A stretch of 5,779 bases of DNA from Pontiellaceae bacterium (GTDB taxonomy: Bacteria > Verrucomicrobiota > Kiritimatiellia > Kiritimatiellales > Tichowtungiaceae), in the NCBI GenBank assembly GCA_025457785.1, contig JALOTS010000154.1:1-5779 (forward strand), written 5' to 3'. The notes below the pieces were generated by a model. The model did not search any database, was not told the DNA's origin, and saw only the letters and a list, made by a program, of their open reading frames with translations. Shown in pieces: positions 5,180 to 5,779 of this stretch; within the stretch, counting starts at the first letter, position 1; the number at the start of each line of letters is the position of its first letter. The translations under genes were made by a program, and so were the position numbers.

Positions 5180-5216
5180 CGGTTACTTTGTGATCAATGA
5201 TTAATAAAGGAGTCTT

Positions 5217-5779
5217 ATGAAAAAAGGGTTGTTGCGTGCTGTTGTGTTTCTGGTACTGGGGGCTGGTTCATTCGGTTTCGCGGACCGGTTATGGACGAAT
5301 TCGGTTGGCGGAAGCTGGAGCGAGGCATCAAACTGGGAACCCAATGGCGTTCCTGATGCCGGTGATCGCGTAACCATTCCTGCCGGGATAGCGGTGCAGA
5401 TTGGCGTAACCGCCTATTGCCGCGGTTTTACCCTGAATCCGGGAGGGGTGTTAACGGTCTCCTCATCGGGGAGCCTTGATATAGGCGGAGATACATCTAT
5501 TTACGGCGCAATGGTCAACGAAGGAACCGTCAATTGGACCAACGGAACCGTTACGGTTTACAACTATGATCCCTGGGGATATAACGGGGTTATCAGCAAC
5601 CGGGCCGGCGCGGTGTGGAATGTCCTGTGCGACGATTACAACATTAACGGGAATTGGGGAGTCGAACAGTTCGTTAATCAAGGAACCTTGAGAAAGATCT
5701 CGGGAACCGGAAACACGCTGATTAACGTTGTTCTAAACAGTTCCGGTCTGTTGAACAGTCAATCCGGAAACTTCTATTT
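5217..5779 (+). CDS. N-terminal part of a large secreted beta-repeat protein (3' end outside window)
   Basis: The frame is open from the ATG at 5217 to the right edge (187 full codons). A strong Shine-Dalgarno AAAGGAG (5206-5212) lies four bases upstream. Residues 1-22 form a Sec signal peptide: Lys2/Lys3 and Arg7, hydrophobic core AVVFLVLGAG, and likely cleavage after GFA (20-22). The mature part opens with WTNSVGGSWSEASNWEPNGV and then PDAGDRVTIPAG, a pattern seen at the start of many exported beta-helical proteins of planctomycete/verrucomicrobial type. Short Gly/Asn/Thr-rich strands follow, such as NEGTVNWTNGTVTVYN, and NQGTLRKISGTGNTLINVVL with LLNSQSGNF. The latter resembles repeat units of cell-surface or autotransporter-like proteins. 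Style matches the protein at the left edge, so they may be paralogues. Its ligand is unknown. Its strong translation signal suggests substantial expression. Confidence 0.85.
   Translation, partial: MKKGLLRAVVFLVLGAGSFGFADRLWTNSVGGSWSEASNWEPNGVPDAGDRVTIPAGIAVQIGVTAYCRGFTLNPGGVLTVSSSGSLDIGGDTSIYGAMVNEGTVNWTNGTVTVYNYDPWGYNGVISNRAGAVWNVLCDDYNINGNWGVEQFVNQGTLRKISGTGNTLINVVLNSSGLLNSQSGNFY

Noticed and set aside
1..5779. CRISPR array, tRNA, rRNA, insertion sequence or phage genes
   Set aside because: No regularly spaced direct repeats with unique spacers, no tRNA-like cloverleaf, no transposase or integrase motifs were seen. The only regular repeats are the coding ones in rho.

Overview
The window looks like a chromosomal segment from a member of the PVC group, most likely Kiritimatiellota or a near relative in Verrucomicrobia. 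This is inferred from three things. Two giant secreted beta-rich proteins of a style common in those phyla lie at the edges. coaE sits directly upstream of rho, an order I recall from Chlamydiae. rpsD stands apart from the alpha ribosomal-protein operon. No sequence search was possible, so the lineage call is tentative.

Layout, all genes on the + strand. (1) 2-568: the 3' end of a large secreted or surface protein, with repeat-type beta strands followed by an acidic, calcium-site-like C-terminal module. (2) 729-1184: a small NYN/PIN-like RNase of the YacP (Rae1) family, with no Shine-Dalgarno and an inverted repeat just upstream. (3) 1185-1576: an intergenic stretch with a hairpin, a near-consensus sigma-70 promoter (1421-1449) and a foldable 5' leader in front of rpsD. 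(4) 1577-2179: rpsD, ribosomal protein S4, in the cysteine-free form. (5) 2180-2559: a non-coding stretch packed with consecutive hairpins, ending in a possible terminator with six T's (2412-2417), then a candidate promoter (2441-2469). (6) 2560-3183: coaE, overlapped by 8 bases by (7) 3176-5050: rho, closed by a strong intrinsic terminator (5070-5103). (8) 5217 to the right edge: the start of a second large secreted protein, with a signal peptide.

The four central genes are core functions: an RNA-cleaving enzyme, a ribosomal protein, the last step of coenzyme A synthesis and transcription termination. They appear to form at least two units after yacP: rpsD alone, and coaE-rho translationally coupled. 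The two flanking genes are unrelated to these functions and probably build cell-surface or exported adhesin-like material.

I found no clearly new multi-gene system. The items most worth a second look are the roughly 205-residue disordered N-terminal extension of Rho, built of 13-residue repeats followed by 6-residue repeats; the hairpin array between rpsD and coaE, including two mutually exclusive hairpins before a T-run; and the structured rpsD leader that could be an S4 autoregulatory site.
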